A stretch of DNA of 64,000 bases from Spodoptera frugiperda (GCF_023101765.2 NC_064217.1:4278001-4342000), one strand, 5' to 3'; positions 1-12,680 are shown, counted from the first letter of the stretch. Notes: a model not told the origin generated them from the sequence alone. Made by a program: numbers and translations.

Positions 1-77
1 TTGATCTCCCGCAAGGAACAATTAGCTAATAATTTGCTTTCCGAAACGAAAGCAAGGACATAGGAAGTAGTCAAAGT

Positions 78-157
78 ATACCGGGGTTCGGCTCGAAAAA
101 CAGGAGTAGGAACTTCCTCTTGCCTTGTCCAAGGCGCCCCTCAAAAAAAGGGTTTCA
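78..157 (+). repeat. SINE B, internally deleted copy
   Basis: Starts in the shared CCGGGGTTCGGCTCGAAAA segment followed by CAGGAGTAGGAAC and ends in CCCCTCAAAAAAAG. The middle of the family consensus (GTCTGACACTCCCTCTCGCC) is missing. It is one of about ten SINE B copies in the window; the best-defined one is at 33038-33194. I see no gene in the rest of 1-1630; it is AT-rich. Confidence 0.7.
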
Positions 158-1630
158 ATCAAAAAGAAAGGCATCTTCTTAACTCTTTAATGATAATCTC
201 TCTTTAATAACTTCAACATATTCCAAACAGTATAATTTCGTTCTGTTTCAATTTTCTGTTCCGAGAAATATGCGCACGACACAGCATCGCTGATGTATAC
301 GTCAGCCGGTTAAATTACTAGACTATTATGGCATTACTGGAAAGGTCTACTTGTTATGTATTTTAACCAATTATGGAATGCTATAACGACTAGTATTAGC
401 AGTACGTCACATAACAGCGTCACAATGGTTGAATATCACCCTCATATAATAGTTATGTATTTCATCTTTGTTTGTGTAAATGTTACATAGAAGTCTTGTA
501 GATGTTATGTGTTTATAGTACTAGGTGTTACGTGCTTGTATGTTCTGGACGTTATTAGAATGTATTGTCTAGACTAAGACTTAGATAACAATAGTTGTCG
601 ATAATTTGTGTTAATAGTAAGTACCATGGGTGTATAATGATCAATGAGCGTCATATAGTGCATTTTTGAGCAAGCTACAGACAGATACTTGGTTATATTT
701 TAGGGATACCTAAGTGAGCAGACATGTCGTTTACTGATAAGCGACCAAGCATCGTCCATGGACACTGAATTCACATTTTTTGGAGTGCATTTTTGGATAA
801 GAAACTGTATACATTTTATGCAGTTTCTTATTAATATTGATATTGTAAATATTAGAACGATAAAGGTATGAATAGAATCTTTGACTGCTATTACAATTAA
901 AGGAAATACATGTTCCCAGGACTGTCTAAGTTTGGATTGCAATTTATTATCTTTCTAAGCGATTTCTTGTATAATGTTAGAAATTATAATAAGTTGCTAC
1001 GAAAGATACACTAAGGTATTATTATATGACAATTTATACACGCTATATATAGCACAATTTTAGTTTCGTTTAATTAAGTGAGTATTTGAAAACCAAGAAA
1101 ATTCGACAAAATAAATATTGTAGTACAAAAATTGGGATAGAAGCCCGTAAACTAAGTTTACAGGGTGGCTAAACAATCAAAAGTTTTCCGTGTAAGTAAA
1201 AGTTATAGATAAAATTAGTTTTGGTAACTTTCCACCTCACAAATTGGCGGATTACGTTCCCAGAAGCAACAATCAGACATTTTGTGGTAATTTGTAGCAA
1301 AATTATTATTGTTGTAAAACTTTTAGATTAAATGGTTATTGGAAAACTTTGATTCGAAACCATTTAAGTGTTCTACGATTCAATGCTAATGGGATGGTTT
1401 TCGTTTGGTTTGGAATTTCTTCACTATTATTGTTGATTGTATCAGGACAAATGATGTCTAAAATCATTTATTCTTGATATTATTTAGTACATTAAGTAAA
1501 AGAGAAGGCTTTTAGAATACAAGAACTTTAAAGCAAAGTTCTAAGAATTGGTACTTAAGTAACTACTTTTATTAATAACCTAAAGCTATGTTATACGAGT
1601 ATTAAAATGAACATAAAAAAGAATATTTAC

Positions 1631-1771
1631 CTTATAATAAAAGCAGCAGCCACGTTCCTCACTTTGGGGCATTTGAGCAGCGCGACGACAGTAAGGAGGT
1701 TGCCAAACAATCCGACCACCATTATGGTGCCAGTCACTATGGCTGCGAAGGTGAGCAGCCCTGGAGAGAAC
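1631..1771 (-). CDS. Tre1: GPCR coding exon 2: transmembrane helix 1 of a Tre1/moody-type receptor
   Basis: Internal coding exon of a class A (rhodopsin-like) G protein-coupled receptor in the plasma membrane. It encodes 46 whole codons from FSPGLLTFAAIV through the hydrophobic helix to GLFGNLLTVVALLKC and PKVRNVAAAFII. The GN in the helix is the class A TM1 signature (N1.50), and the KCPKVRNVAAAFII loop is the pattern I know from insect Tre1 (trapped in endoderm 1) and its paralogue moody. The exon starts after a TTCGCTTCCAG acceptor and ends at AAG|GTAAAT. It opens with one base completing a codon and ends with two (AG), so the next exon probably starts by completing Ser. The first base joins the AA left over from exon 5345-5412 to make Lys. 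An ATG at 1830 is in frame but lies before the acceptor, so I do not take it as the start. TM2-TM7 are not in the window and should lie to the left. Known role of the family: germ-cell and neuronal migration or polarity (Tre1) and blood-brain barrier integrity (moody). Which paralogue this is cannot be settled from TM1 alone. Confidence 0.88.
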
Positions 1772-2134
1772 CTGGAAGCGAACCAAATCGCATCGTCAAA
1801 AAATATAAAAGCAAAAAAATGGTCGAACATTTTCCAAAGCTGTTAGGACTATGAACAGGATAATATGAAGCTAATCGTTTTTAAACAATGATATTGTATC
1901 GATATTGGTGATAAGGGATCCCCTATACACAAACATTGTTTGATAATCTACAACATCAAAGAGTATACAGTGAAAGTGTTTTTCGTACGTAGAAGTTGTT
2001 ATCACGACTTTTATAGTGTTTTGTTTCCCCAGGGGGTTGATAAAGCCACTTCAATTATATTGCCGGTGTTATAGAATTGGAAAATCCATATTTTGCGGAA
2101 ATTAGTGAGTTATATTGTCATTTGCTTAGTTTTT

Positions 2135-2235
2135 TGCCATGTCATCATCATCATCAACAGCGTATAAATAGCCATTGTTGACCAAAGGCCTCTTCTCACA
2201 CAGAGATGGTTTGAGAATTGTTCTTTATTTTTGCC
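2135..2235 (+). repeat. LINE-type 3'UTR fragment
   Basis: A CATCATCATCATC run followed by GACCAAAGGCCTCTTCTCAC and a GAGATGGTTTGAG segment. The same block recurs at 30543-30635 (plus), 36005-36150 and 45800-45915 (both minus). It resembles a widely dispersed insect LINE tail; the family is not determined. Confidence 0.45.
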
Positions 2236-2327
2236 TAATAGTATCTTTTGTGACAATGTGTGAGTAGAAGGTAGATCTGTAAACTGTTTCTATTGTAATG
2301 GTCGATGGCTAACTGTATTTTATACTT

Positions 2328-2371
2328 CAAGAGGACATATTGCATTTCCTAAAATGCAATATGTCCTCTTG
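2328..2371. repeat. Near-perfect hairpin, 20-nt arms
   Basis: CAAGAGGACATATTGCATTT at 2328-2347 is repeated as its exact reverse complement at 2352-2371, separated by a 4-nt loop (CCTA). The loop is too short for a normal pre-miRNA. See the hairpin findings. Confidence 0.9.
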
Positions 2372-2852
2372 CTATATTATAAATCTTAATGGATGAATTA
2401 AAAAGAAAGAAAGAAACATTTATTTAACACATACCTATTATGTGAATAAAATACACACAATACCAATAATTATTTGATTGTACCACAGTAGTATTCCAAA
2501 TCTCGCCTAATCTAAAATCACACAATCAAATAATACACACATACATATGTAAGAACAAGTAATAACCGGGTTATCCGCCATATTCAATGATATCCTGTGC
2601 GGTTATAATAATGGGAGTGTCGTACTGACACAGGATGTGTTTAGTACGGTGCTTTGACATCAACCGTTTGACGAATGACTTGCCGCGCGTGGACCCAGCC
2701 CTCTCCCTACGTACTTATCAATGAATATTCTGATTGCTTATTAAATGGCCATTTATAAATGGACAACTAGTCGTGAATATGTGTTGAGTCTTTCCCTAGA
2801 GATTTTGAGGGAAACAAGAGTGATTTTTAGTTGGTTTCCGTATATTGAATGG

Positions 2853-3050
2853 CATCTTTTTTTTTGTTTAAAAATACTTTGCCCCAAACTAGGAGTTTCT
2901 CCTGTGTCGTGGGTGCGTTTACAAACATACAAGTTCACATACACAGACACGAAACAACAACTTGTGCATCACACAAAGAGTTACTCCGTGCGGGAATCGA
3001 TCCCACTACACGTTGCACGGCAGCCGATTACCCAGCCACCGCGCAAACCG
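2853..3050 (-). repeat. SINE A (tRNA-derived), minus copy
   Basis: Reads on the minus strand from the GGTTGGTGCGGTGGCTGGG-type head, through a Pol III box B (GGTTCGATTCC in the family; GGATCGATTCC here), to the GTGTGGGGCAACG tail and an A-rich end seen here as a T run near 2856. Related copies lie at 10739, 12681, 20310, 35484, 36670, 58846 and 61700. The ORFs running through it are not genes. Confidence 0.8.
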
Positions 3051-4711
3051 GATTCAAAGAATCTTTATGACACTTTGATAGATAAAAGTTGGAAAATTAG
3101 CACTTATAGTTTGTAATGTAGGCTCATGATGTCTTCTTATTTTCTCTCTGGAGGTCTCAGGGTCACATTTGTACTTTACAACAGAATTACAAGTCTTAAG
3201 TGATCTTTTTCAGTCATGTATAAGGATGAAAGTTTGCGTTATCGTCACAGTTGCACGACTTTTTAGCTAAAACTTTTTTCTTATAGTTAGTTAATGGCCA
3301 GATTAGTTCGCCAAACGCAGCCCTAATGCCTCACAAGATTAGATAATACACACAAAATATATCCAAAGTTCTTTTTTTTTTTTGAGAAAATCTAAGACAT
3401 TTCTAAAATTTCCCAAGTTTTGTATCTGGTCGATAAAGTATTCAGAAGTTTTTGTTAAAGGTAACATTTTAGTGGCTGTCACGAGTTTCACTTACAAAAT
3501 GGCTGCGGGGTTTTGGAGACAGTAAATGTATTTAATAGAAGATCTAGAGTAAAAAGAGACGAGAAACTTTGTCAAACATCCTAGGAATTTTCGAGACACG
3601 ATTATTTTAACTTAAGTGTTCGCGAAAATTCTCTGAGTAGATCTTAGGAGCAGGTATTCAAGATGATTTTGTTATTTAATGAGAACTTAGGAAAGATATA
3701 AATTCGTTTTATTAAAGTTTACTAGGACGATTCTTTACTAATGATTGTTTAATGTTTAAAACACAGGAATAACTTTTCAAAGTACATATTTTCAAACTGA
3801 AAATATTTACAAAATATTTAGCTTTTTGCACAGACATTTTTTGCTTTACAACGCACACTTTTTAGCGGGAAAAAGTATGAATACACAGTAACGTTATTTC
3901 AACAGCGCCACAGAGTAAAAATGAAACAGCATGAAATAGCAAATACTGGACAGAGAAAAAGGGATTTTTAAAAATGGAATAATGTGAGTCAAAAAATGTT
4001 TGAAGCACTAATTGCAAAATAGACTCAAAGGGTGTAACTTAATTAGTATTTCGCTTTGTTCCTTTTTAAAGTAAAAGTATGACGTAATAAGAACTGGGTT
4101 TTTACTAAAATAATTATCCTTTTTGTCCTTGAATTTTTCTTAACTCGTCTAAAATCAGTATAAACCATTCGTAGATTAGGTTGCGTATTAAAGTAGGTAC
4201 CTATTTTTGTAGTATTGACCTTTACCCAACTATATTAAGGTTGGCATTGGGTCTTAGCAAGAATCGACTGAATTTCAGTATTTAATGTAGAACGACTGCC
4301 CTTTACGACTTAGTAAAGGTGATACTAAGTTAAATATAAGATTAACATACAATACATAATCTTCTGAGATCATAATATCGAAATGAACTTCTCGACGTTT
4401 CTTTACTCATGTAGAAACAATGTCATGTAACAAGTTAAACACCATATGCATAGGTACTAGTCTAAACTAAGACAATATTATGAAAATAAGTAGAAAGGAT
4501 CAACACTACGATCACAATGACTCGGTCACGTCTCGTTGAAGGACTTCAAACAAACTCGTGACTGACAAACGATAATTAATATCGTTCATTAGTATCTTTT
4601 ATTGTTTTTTTTTGTTTAGGATGATTTCCTCATTAGTGGTTACCGTGATCTTTATTTCTATTTGCTAGAATGATTTAAGTAAATGTGAGAAATTATTATG
4701 AATTACTACTA

Positions 4712-4882
4712 TCTTCTGCCCGCGGGTTCGCCCGCGTTCCCGTAGAGTAAAAGTAGCCAATGTTTATATCAGACCACAAGCCATTCCTGTTCCAAATTTC
4801 ATCCCGATTCTCTCAGCCGTTTTGATGTGAGTGAGTAATAAACATACACACAATCTCACAAATCAGATTTATAATATTAGCG
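4712..4882 (-). mobile_element. Helitron (Lep1-like), degenerate
   Basis: On the minus strand it opens with CTAATATTATAAATCTGATT, passes a CAAAACGGCTGAGAGAATCG segment, and ends in a GC hairpin (GCGGGCGAACCCGC) followed by AGAAGATAGT, where related copies have AGAAGCTAGT. This arrangement, a 3' hairpin just before CTAGT, is the Helitron terminus. The CTAG is mutated here. Confidence 0.6.
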
Positions 4883-5044
4883 TGTTTACATAGAAAAAAA
4901 GCTGCCTCATCTGGTTTACGTAAGCATATTTCTTTCGCGCGTGTAATTACTATTGTAGGATTACTAAAATAGAAAATATAAAGATCTACATATCAATGTA
5001 GGAAAAGATAAGTGAGATAAGTGGATACAAAAGTCCCATAAAAA

Positions 5045-5190
5045 AAAAATACCGTTTTACAATTCCCCAACCCAAACGCCAAAAGGCGGGCAACGCATTT
5101 GTAACACCTCTGGAGCTACAGACATCCATGGGCGGCGGCGATTGCTTACCATCAGGTGACCCGTTTACCGGCTTATACTATAAAAAAAAT
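5045..5190 (+). repeat. Retroposon family G, 3' part
   Basis: Contains CCAAAAGGCGGGCAACGCAT, GGGCGGCGGCGATTGCTTAC, ATCAGGTGACCCG and CCGGCTTATACTAT followed by an A run. The same order is seen at 22108, 23705, 50418 (plus) and at 41203, 49318 (minus). The A-rich end points to retroposition. The short ORF across it is not a gene. Confidence 0.65.
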
Positions 5191-5344
5191 AAACATTTCG
5201 TGTCTATTTGTTGGAGTATTCAGAGATTCAAAGTGTTACTGTTACCTAGGTATATGCTGACTATCTTAAAGGAAGAAAAAGGAGGAAGTAATTACTACGT
5301 AATTAGTTAATGCTTGTGTGAAGAAATTATATAAAAGTTCTTAC

Positions 5345-5419
5345 TTGGATAGTTCGCTCGGCTCCACCGTAGCGCTGACCTCGTCTGTGAAGTTCATGAT
5401 GTCGTCAGCCATTTTGTTT
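5345..5419 (-). CDS. Tre1: GPCR coding exon 1: start codon and extracellular N-terminus
   Basis: First coding exon of the receptor whose TM1 lies at 1631-1771. Exon sequence begins after AATTGTTTCAG (acceptor at 5420-5421) with seven untranslated bases AAACAAA and then ATG at 5410-5412, a good insect start context (AAACAAAATGGC). It encodes 22 residues beginning MADDIMNFTDEV and ending EPSELS. The two last bases (AA) precede GTAAGA, a strong donor. NFT is a possible N-glycosylation site in the predicted extracellular tail. The phase-2 junction joins exactly to the exon at 1771, giving ELSK then FSPGLL. The acceptor upstream of the ATG shows that at least one 5' noncoding exon exists further right. 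Confidence 0.85.
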
Positions 5420-5640
5420 CTGAAACAATTAACGAATATTCATTAGTAAAATTAATTACATTTTTCACGGGCAAAAAATATGAGGGGAATGAAAATAAGG
5501 TACGTTAGGTAAATTACCTATTTATTTAGTTTGAAAACCTGTTGGTATATTTCTTGTCACATCTTAATAATTTATTTTACTGAGAGTAAGCATAGTCTTT
5601 CTTTAGTTAGTACTTGGTAGTCGTTTAACAAAAAGGTCGG

Positions 5641-5769
5641 ATTGACCGGGGCTCCGGCTCGAAAAGCAAGAGTAGGAACGGGGTGGTTTTTACTCAGTAA
5701 GAGTCTGACACTCCCTCTCGCCTCGTTCAAGGCGGGAGAAGTCATTGGATGATTTGCCCTCTTAAAAAG
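5641..5769 (+). repeat. SINE B
   Basis: GACCGGGGCTCCGGCTCGAA, GCAAGAGTAGGAACGGGGTG, GAGTCTGACACTCCCTCTCG and GGCGGGAGAAGTCATTGGAT occur in the family order, with an A-rich end after CCCTCTTAAAAAG. Confidence 0.75.
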
Positions 5770-8099
5770 TCGTTTAGCAAAAGGGTACGTAATTTATTTG
5801 TTTTAGTTTTTCATTACTTATAATATAAGTTGTATATATAACTACCTACGACTTTGTAGACATGACAAGTCATGAGTGTGATTAGTGTTTAATAAACTAA
5901 GCTAGGCATAAAATCAAAACTAATGAAGAACTCAATTCGAGTCAAAGATTAGGTCTGCTTTAAAACCGAGTCAATGACACTCAAAACCGAATGATTACGT
6001 CTACGTCTACAATTCGTGTATCTATGATCCGTCCCATCTATTCGTAGACCATGAGGTTACCAAGTATGACCCTTACAATTAACATCGAGTAATGAACGGT
6101 TTGTGACGCATGGCTCAGTGTCTGACAAACAGCGGATTCAAAGTATTAATGTTTATAAACCGGTAATACAGCGTGATTCCGCATTGACGAATCATTGTTT
6201 TGACGATTCGTCTTCAGGTATGTTTAGCCTTAAATTTAATTAGTAATTAAAGGTGGTTTTTATTGAAAAATTTCCTGTGAGTTGGCGGTAAGTTTGTTAT
6301 GGGTGGTTTCCACTGGTTTGACGTTTTATGAGCGAAATTGTAGAACATAGCTCGATAGCTACGTTGTAACGATTTACAAAATTGTGTTATTCTAACATTC
6401 TCACCTGACTTGTACATTATATATAAAGTAAGTTATACATTATTTCACTAAAGTTTTTTATAATTTTGACTAATATAATAATTCTGTTATACCTTATTGT
6501 ACAGGATAAAAGTGTTGAATCCTAAGGGGACCCTGTGCAAGTGAATTGACAAAAGTCTGTCATAGGTAGGAAAGTACAAATGCACTCAACATGATTGTGT
6601 AGTCACGAGCTCACATTGTACTAGAACTGTTGTTCTTTGAAACAACTAGAACTTCTTTACCGTCGACATTATTTAAGTCCAGTAATCACCCTTAAAATTA
6701 ATATGTCAGAAAAATATTATGCTAAAAACCGCATCAAAATCGGTTTAGTTAAACTCGAGATAATCGCGCATGCATATAGGTCAAACTGAGAACTTATTTT
6801 GAAGTTGGTTTAACTCAAAAATGATTTGACTAAAGTTAAAGAAAGTAGTTACAGTTAATACGTATTTTTTGGGTATAAAAAGGTAATAGAATCCTATAAA
6901 ATTATAAATTTAGTTTATTATTTTATATAAAAAAATATAGGAACTACAACTATGGTAAATTGCACGTAGGTAATTGATATGTTTACTAGTTTAATAGACT
7001 CATAAGGCATTAATAAGGCACTCGACCTTACAGACATGCAGCTAACAGCCTAGGAAAACCAACATAATATATTATATCTCTCACGCAAATCATATGAAAT
7101 ATTGTCTGGTATCGTGTTGAATGCCACTCCTAACGTCATGAGGCCAAGCCCAGAGCCATCAACCGTGAACACATTCAAAAAGCAGACACAGTATCACAAT
7201 AATTAGGCTGAAAATCAATTGGCACATCCGCCATGATTATGTGAGTCAGTTCAATTAATCAGTACAGCACAAAAGGTGGATGAGATCAGTCTGATTTGAG
7301 TGCAACACTGAGGAGACTGAGGTCAGCCAGGCAATGCTGGGGTCAAATGTACTTAGTGAAGGTGATGTCTGGTCCATTTTTAGCGAGGATGTTAAAATTA
7401 CATGTGTGTATTCCATAGTCCATAGGACAAAGTTGGAATATAATGCAAGTTGGAGTATAGATGTCGCATACTCGTACAGGTTTTAAAGTACGATTTCAGA
7501 TTGGATAATGTTGATTAGGTTCAAATTCATCATCGACTGGTATTGCAGGAAGAAAAGATGGTTAAAATCTTCTAAAGTAAAGAAACTTTCGACTTACGTC
7601 TTTTGATAATGATTGATTGAGTTTATTTATTTCTGTACTACTAACAGAATCGTACCTATCAGTTCGACAGTGGTTGTACTGGGTTGCAGTAACCAGAAAG
7701 GTAGTTACATTATTGCTTTGGCTCGTTCTAACTTAATAATATGTACCTATATTAACTGTGATACCTTAATCGCTAATATAGGTAGGTATCTATGAACAAT
7801 CATAGTTAATTATGCATTATAATACCTAACTAGTATATACACTAACTTGTGATTCGATTTCCACGTCATTAAGAGCATTAATGGATTTCTATGAATTTAT
7901 AATGAGATGCCAAATATATTACGCATTATATTGAATACAAAATATAGTCACATTAAACGCAAATAAATTGAAATCTCTCAGCCTTCTCTCTAACTACTTG
8001 GACTATATGAAAACCTAACTGACAGTTCACCATAAAAATTAAAAACCAATGAAATTGTGTTGTATAATTGATTGACATTGATCCACATACAAATTTATC

Positions 8100-8247
8100 A
8101 ACTGACATGGTTACTAACACTATCATTAGAACTTGAGACGGGATATCGGTTCACCCGTGATCATGGATGCAACAGTACCGAAATATCGGGAGCTCATAGA
8201 CAAAAATAAACAAGGTAATATTCCCGTCTCATGTTCTAATGATATTG
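8100..8247. mobile_element. MITE family F (foldback element)
   Basis: Inverted arms TCATTAGAACTTGAGACGGG (about 8124-8143) and its near reverse complement (about 8224-8244, CCCGTCTCATGTTCTAATGA) enclose a core with CGAAATATCGGGAGCTCAT. Outside the arms is GACATGGTTACTAACACTAT. Other copies lie at 46800-46930 and 48828-48965. No coding capacity. Confidence 0.65.
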
Positions 8248-8849
8248 ATTCACATTCCACACGAATATAATTATAATTCTAAGAACTATAATTTCAGGAA
8301 TTATAATTTAAAATGGGAATAATAATATTGTGATAGCAACATCTCAACTTTAAGTGAGAACTAGCGAATAGAAACGAAGCTAAACTTTGTATTTTAATTG
8401 TAGCACTTTGTGGCAAGTTGGCGAAACTTTGAATTATTCAAATATTAAATGTTTGAAATTAGTTCGTTTGTACCTGTGTCGCTGAGAACTCGGACGGGGA
8501 GTTTTCATATAATATATACTTACCCTATATTAATTATACATATAATAACATATTATGAAGAAAACTCATTTGGACATTGCGACAAACAAATAGAAATGTA
8601 GTACACATTTTTGAAATGTTTTCATTAAGTATTAGCTAAAACCGTCAAACATATTAGCATAGCTCTTACATTACTGAACAACTTTTAATAAATATTTTTT
8701 TAATGTGCTCATTATTTAGCCAGGAAATAACAAACGTATATAGCAGACGGCCACTAATAATAGCAGATATATAAAATATGACATACAAACCGAATATAAT
8801 TGTTGATTCGTTTCATAGTTTCAATGAGTGCATTATTATCTTTGGTGTG

Positions 8850-8945
8850 CGCGTTAAGTGATCCAAATTGGCGCCGGGGCAATTCAAACAATTGTACGCG
8901 CAGCCGCAGACGCTAAGCTGGTGTTAATTAGACGCCATTTTAGTT
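8850..8945. other. GC-richer block of unknown nature
   Basis: An island that contrasts with its AT-rich surroundings, containing GTGCGCGTTAAGTG, TTGGCGCCGGGGC, ACGCGCAGCCGCAGACGC and GGTGTTAATTAGACGCCA. No ORF, splice-site pair or repeat partner was seen. It could be a regulatory element or an unrecognised repeat. Confidence 0.25.
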
Positions 8946-9061
8946 TCGTTTCTTTGGACGTTGAATAATTGTACACTTACAAATTAGGAAGTTGTTGTTG
9001 AAGTAATTACAATTAAAGGAGGAGTAAAAGTGTACTATCACATAGATAAATGCAGTACGTA

Positions 9062-9272
9062 TGCAACGTCACCTTTATCCCCGAAAAGGAAGGTGCACAT
9101 TATGGCACGTAATGCCGCTATACAATGTACACTCACTTTTCACCATTTGTGTTATAAGTCCCAGTAATACTTTGCCCGACCCGGGAATCGAACCCGGGAT
9201 TCCTTGCCCGGCTGTCGCACTTGCAGATTACATTACGTTACGGTTACACGGTAAGGGGTTACCCCTGATATA
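9062..9272 (-). repeat. SINE C (tRNA-derived), full-length-like copy
   Basis: On the minus strand a box B with flanks (GGGTTCGATTCCCGGG) is followed by GGGCAAAGTATTACTGGGAC, CACAAATGGTGAAAAGTGAG and a CGGGGATAAAGG-type tail. Partial copies lie at 33538, 45284 and 62226. It is not a tRNA gene: no acceptor stem pairs around the box B arm. The 70-residue ORF across it is a repeat artefact. Confidence 0.7.
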
Positions 9273-10103
9273 ACGTAGATCCACACGAGACACAATATGT
9301 TTTCTATATGTTCTCATATACCAGCAGACAAGAGGTTAAGTGTCTGATACACAGTTTAAAAGACTGTAGTGTACTTAAAAAGTGTTTTAAACACTGTCCT
9401 TCAAATCTTTTAGGTAAATATCTTAAATATTTTGTATTTAAATCTTTTATGTGTTAAATTTTTGTATGAACCTCTATTTCAAACGTCTATTTAACTCTGT
9501 GCATTAGACGCTGTAGTTAGAATTCACACGCAGTTCCGGTGATGGGGACTCCCTCAATCCTACATAATGGAAATACCATTGTTTTACACATAAAACTGAC
9601 TTAAAATATAAGTACGGAAGGAAATATACCTAAGGAGTATTACCTATCTACTACGTTTTCAAATAAATATAGTCATTCTAACAAATTGATTCCCTTTACA
9701 TAAGAATTCAAGGATTAAGGTCGGAAAAAGAAACATGTTTCAGTAGAAAATCAAACGAAATCTTTAATTTCCGGTTCCTTCCCAATCTTGAGCGCATTAC
9801 TCCCCGTAATCTTGATTTTATTTTTGGAAATGTCAACATCACTTGGGAGATAATTGGAGAAAACAAGCGTCAAATCAATTCTTATTGAAATATTTGCACG
9901 GGAGAATTCGTGTTGCCATCTAACATGGGTTTTCCGATTTGATTTTTATTACTTTTATCAAAAAGCGTTGTTCAGGTGTGATGATGATTACGACTGTAAA
10001 TTCCAGTTGTTTTAAGTTATTACATATAATATGTATTTTTAGAAATGCCTACCAAAAAACATACCTAATATCACTGTACCCTTAGTACAAGTTTTCTTTA
10101 CGT

Positions 10104-10235
10104 TCAAATTAATCGAAATGAGAGCTCGTCCGGCGCTCCTTATTGGCTGGTGCGAATGAACCAACCAAGCAGAGCGCCTAACGCGCTATCGTTTCGTTTT
10201 CATTCAATGTAAAGCAACCTCGTATTAAGGGTAGA
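10104..10235. repeat. Suspected repeat with GC-rich palindromic pieces
   Basis: Contains GAGCTCGTCCGGCGCTCCTT, ATTGGCTGGTGCGAATGAAC, AGAGCGCCTAACGCGCTATC and TCATTCAATGTAAAGCAACC. I believe this is a dispersed noctuid repeat, but there is no second copy in the window, so this rests on memory. Confidence 0.3.
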
Positions 10236-10738
10236 GCAGAGATCACCGTAGAGTCAGGAATAAACGAGTTTAAATAAATAATAATATCACTGTTAATATG
10301 TACCTAACATTACAGATTTATATCTACGTTTTACGTTTCAATAATTTGGTTCACATTTTGATTTTTAAATATTTTACTGTCAGATGTATAAATATTTATG
10401 TTGCCATATTCTCTGAACTGTGTTTCCCATGTTATGTATCTCGATATCGACAAAATAAGCAATTGTTTTAGTAATATCAGACAAATAGACAAACAGGGTA
10501 CGACTATTGCAGAGTCAATTTCCCAAACTTGATTTGTAAAGTTTGACGATACATTGACCCATAGGGTAAAGAATACAAAACAAAAGAGCAATTTACTTGT
10601 AAGTTAAAATAGGACAGGAAAAATAAATCTTTCAAGTACCTAACAGGTAACAAACTGGGAAAGTACGAAGACATAAAAACAGGCAAGATTAAAAACAATA
10701 AGTACACGTTAAAAAAAACAAATTTCTCTTAAAAACTC

Positions 10739-10885
10739 TAGGATTTCTAATTGTGCCGTAGTGGGTGCGTTCATAAACAACACACAAGTTCACACACACA
10801 TGACACTCAGACCCAAAACAAGAATTTGTGGATCACACAAAGAGATGCTTCGTGCGGGAATAAAACAGGCCATCCGTGCAGTCTT
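10739..10885 (-). repeat. SINE A, truncated minus copy
   Basis: Carries GGATTTCTAATTGTGCCG, GTGGGTGCGTTCATAAAC, AATTTGTGGATCACACAAAG and TCGTGCGGGAAT. The part that would hold box A and the rest of the head is degenerate or lost. Confidence 0.65.
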
Positions 10886-11944
10886 TTGAGAGAAGGTGCA
10901 TGGATTGTTAAGATACGATTGCTTTTTTGATTACACACATATAATAGTGAAATTAAGACAAAATATAAGATGATAAAAAAATCGTACTACGTTTCCCTGT
11001 GACAACTGTATTAGACAGTCCACTGCGATAAAAATAATATGTTGTTTGTTTGTTTCGTACAACATTATATTTCCCAAACTTTCCACGTTATATAAAAAAA
11101 TTCACAACACTAAAGGTCTATACTTAGATACTATATACGACTTATTAGTCCTCAGAGAACTATTACTTCGGGAAAATCTTTAGATCTAGAATTAGGAACT
11201 AAGTTTATAAAGTACCTGAGTTAATGGCTAGCAATGTTTCTTTTTTGGGGTAGGTAATACCTATACTATTTCACGATTTGATAAACAATGCACTACCTAT
11301 GAAGTGACGATAGTATCTAAGACTAGGTTTTAATTCTAAAGTTTTCTAAAATATTATGATGATTAAAAATTGTGTGCTGTTATATCGCAATAATTTCGCC
11401 TCCTATCATATGGAACATGGGTTTGTTCTATTATTACATAATATGAAACCATAATCTATACCAGATTATTCAGTAAACAACCAATAAGATTCAGAACGAT
11501 ATACATGATATAACGATATACATCTCGTTTTCACAACTTTTCGCGGCACGATAATTTAGTGAATTTTCTACATACGGTAGTCTTAACGGAAACATTCCGT
11601 TGTTTTGGGACTATGTGGTCCCGAAACAATACGTATAGTAGTGTCAGTTTACTACCTTCCTCTCTTTACTAAACGTTTTCTTTATTACTTAAGAATTCCA
11701 GGTTACCAGCCTCGTTTGGTAAATACCATGTTTTGTTAAAAAAATATATACCACGGACTTAAAATGTGACTTATAGGTACTGTATTTATAAATGTCCAAA
11801 ATACAGAGGTGTATTTATTATGAGTTGTAACTGACGTGTGATTGTAATATGAACGCCACATACTTATCTCATGAGAGTCATAACATAACATATTTTAACG
11901 GCGAAAAGTGAGAAGTCAGATTCAGTTCTTCTCTACGTAAAGTG

Positions 11945-12020
11945 TTAATACGGCAGCGAGCGCTTACCATCAGGTGATACGTCTACGTCTACGCCGTTTA
12001 CTGGCTTATAACATAAAAAA
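11945..12020 (+). repeat. Retroposon family G, 3' end only
   Basis: GGCAGCGAGCGCTTACCATC, AGGTGATACGTC, CGTTTACTGGCTTATAACAT, then AAAAAAA. The direct doubling of GTCTACGTCTAC is local to this copy. Confidence 0.55.
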
Positions 12021-12680
12021 AGCATTTAAAAATGTGGTAAACGAGAACCAATTAAATTATTCATGTCCTTAAGTACCAAAATCTAGCATCGTTTTAGCAT
12101 CGCCTTACAAACAAAACCAATTTCCCAATTTTCTGATAAATATTTTAAAGACCCGAGTTGATTTTATTGTTTTTTTATGGCAAATAGTGAAATTGATTTC
12201 GATAACCTCTGAATAGAATAATGTTGACCTTATACTTTATAAAGTCGAAGTGAAGTCGACGTTTAAAAGGTCTCTTTGAGATCAAAGTCCCGTATATTGC
12301 GAAAGAAAGCTTGTTTGCACAAAACCCGAAGAGTTTACACTTGAATAAAATTCAGTTACTTACTGTTTGGTCTATATTTGTGTCCTTTGTCCATACAAAC
12401 ATGGGATGGGAGACACATTATTTTAGTTTAATACACATTATAAAAGAGGTATGTAAGATTTGTAACAATTGGCGTTATCTCAGGCGTGAGGTTATGTATG
12501 TATGTATGTTTATATGTTTAATAAACATATTAAAATCTTTCTGTTTTTCTTTCAATGACGTTAGAACGTATTTGGGTCCGTAGAAATAACTGAAAATTAC
12601 AATATTGCGGAATTCATGGATTGGGCCAAGAGGGCTTATGGGTTTTATTAACAAAATGTCTATCTCAAACTATGATTTAC

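Noticed and set aside
700..942. Minus frame downstream of the receptor exons as TM2
   Set aside because: It lacks the SLxxADxLFC-type motif expected after AAAFII, is not preceded by an acceptor in the right phase, and looks like AT-driven hydrophobic sequence.
1772..1830. In-frame ATG extending the TM1 exon upstream
   Set aside because: The better acceptor at 1772-1773 and the exact phase match with exon 5345-5412 place the start codon at 5412 instead.
1607..1846. Plus-strand frame opposite the receptor exon
   Set aside because: It is the antisense shadow of the TM1 exon and has no family resemblance.
9160..9260. tRNA gene suggested by a perfect box B arm
   Set aside because: The arm belongs to SINE C. 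No matching acceptor or anticodon stems surround it, and the sequence continues into the SINE body.
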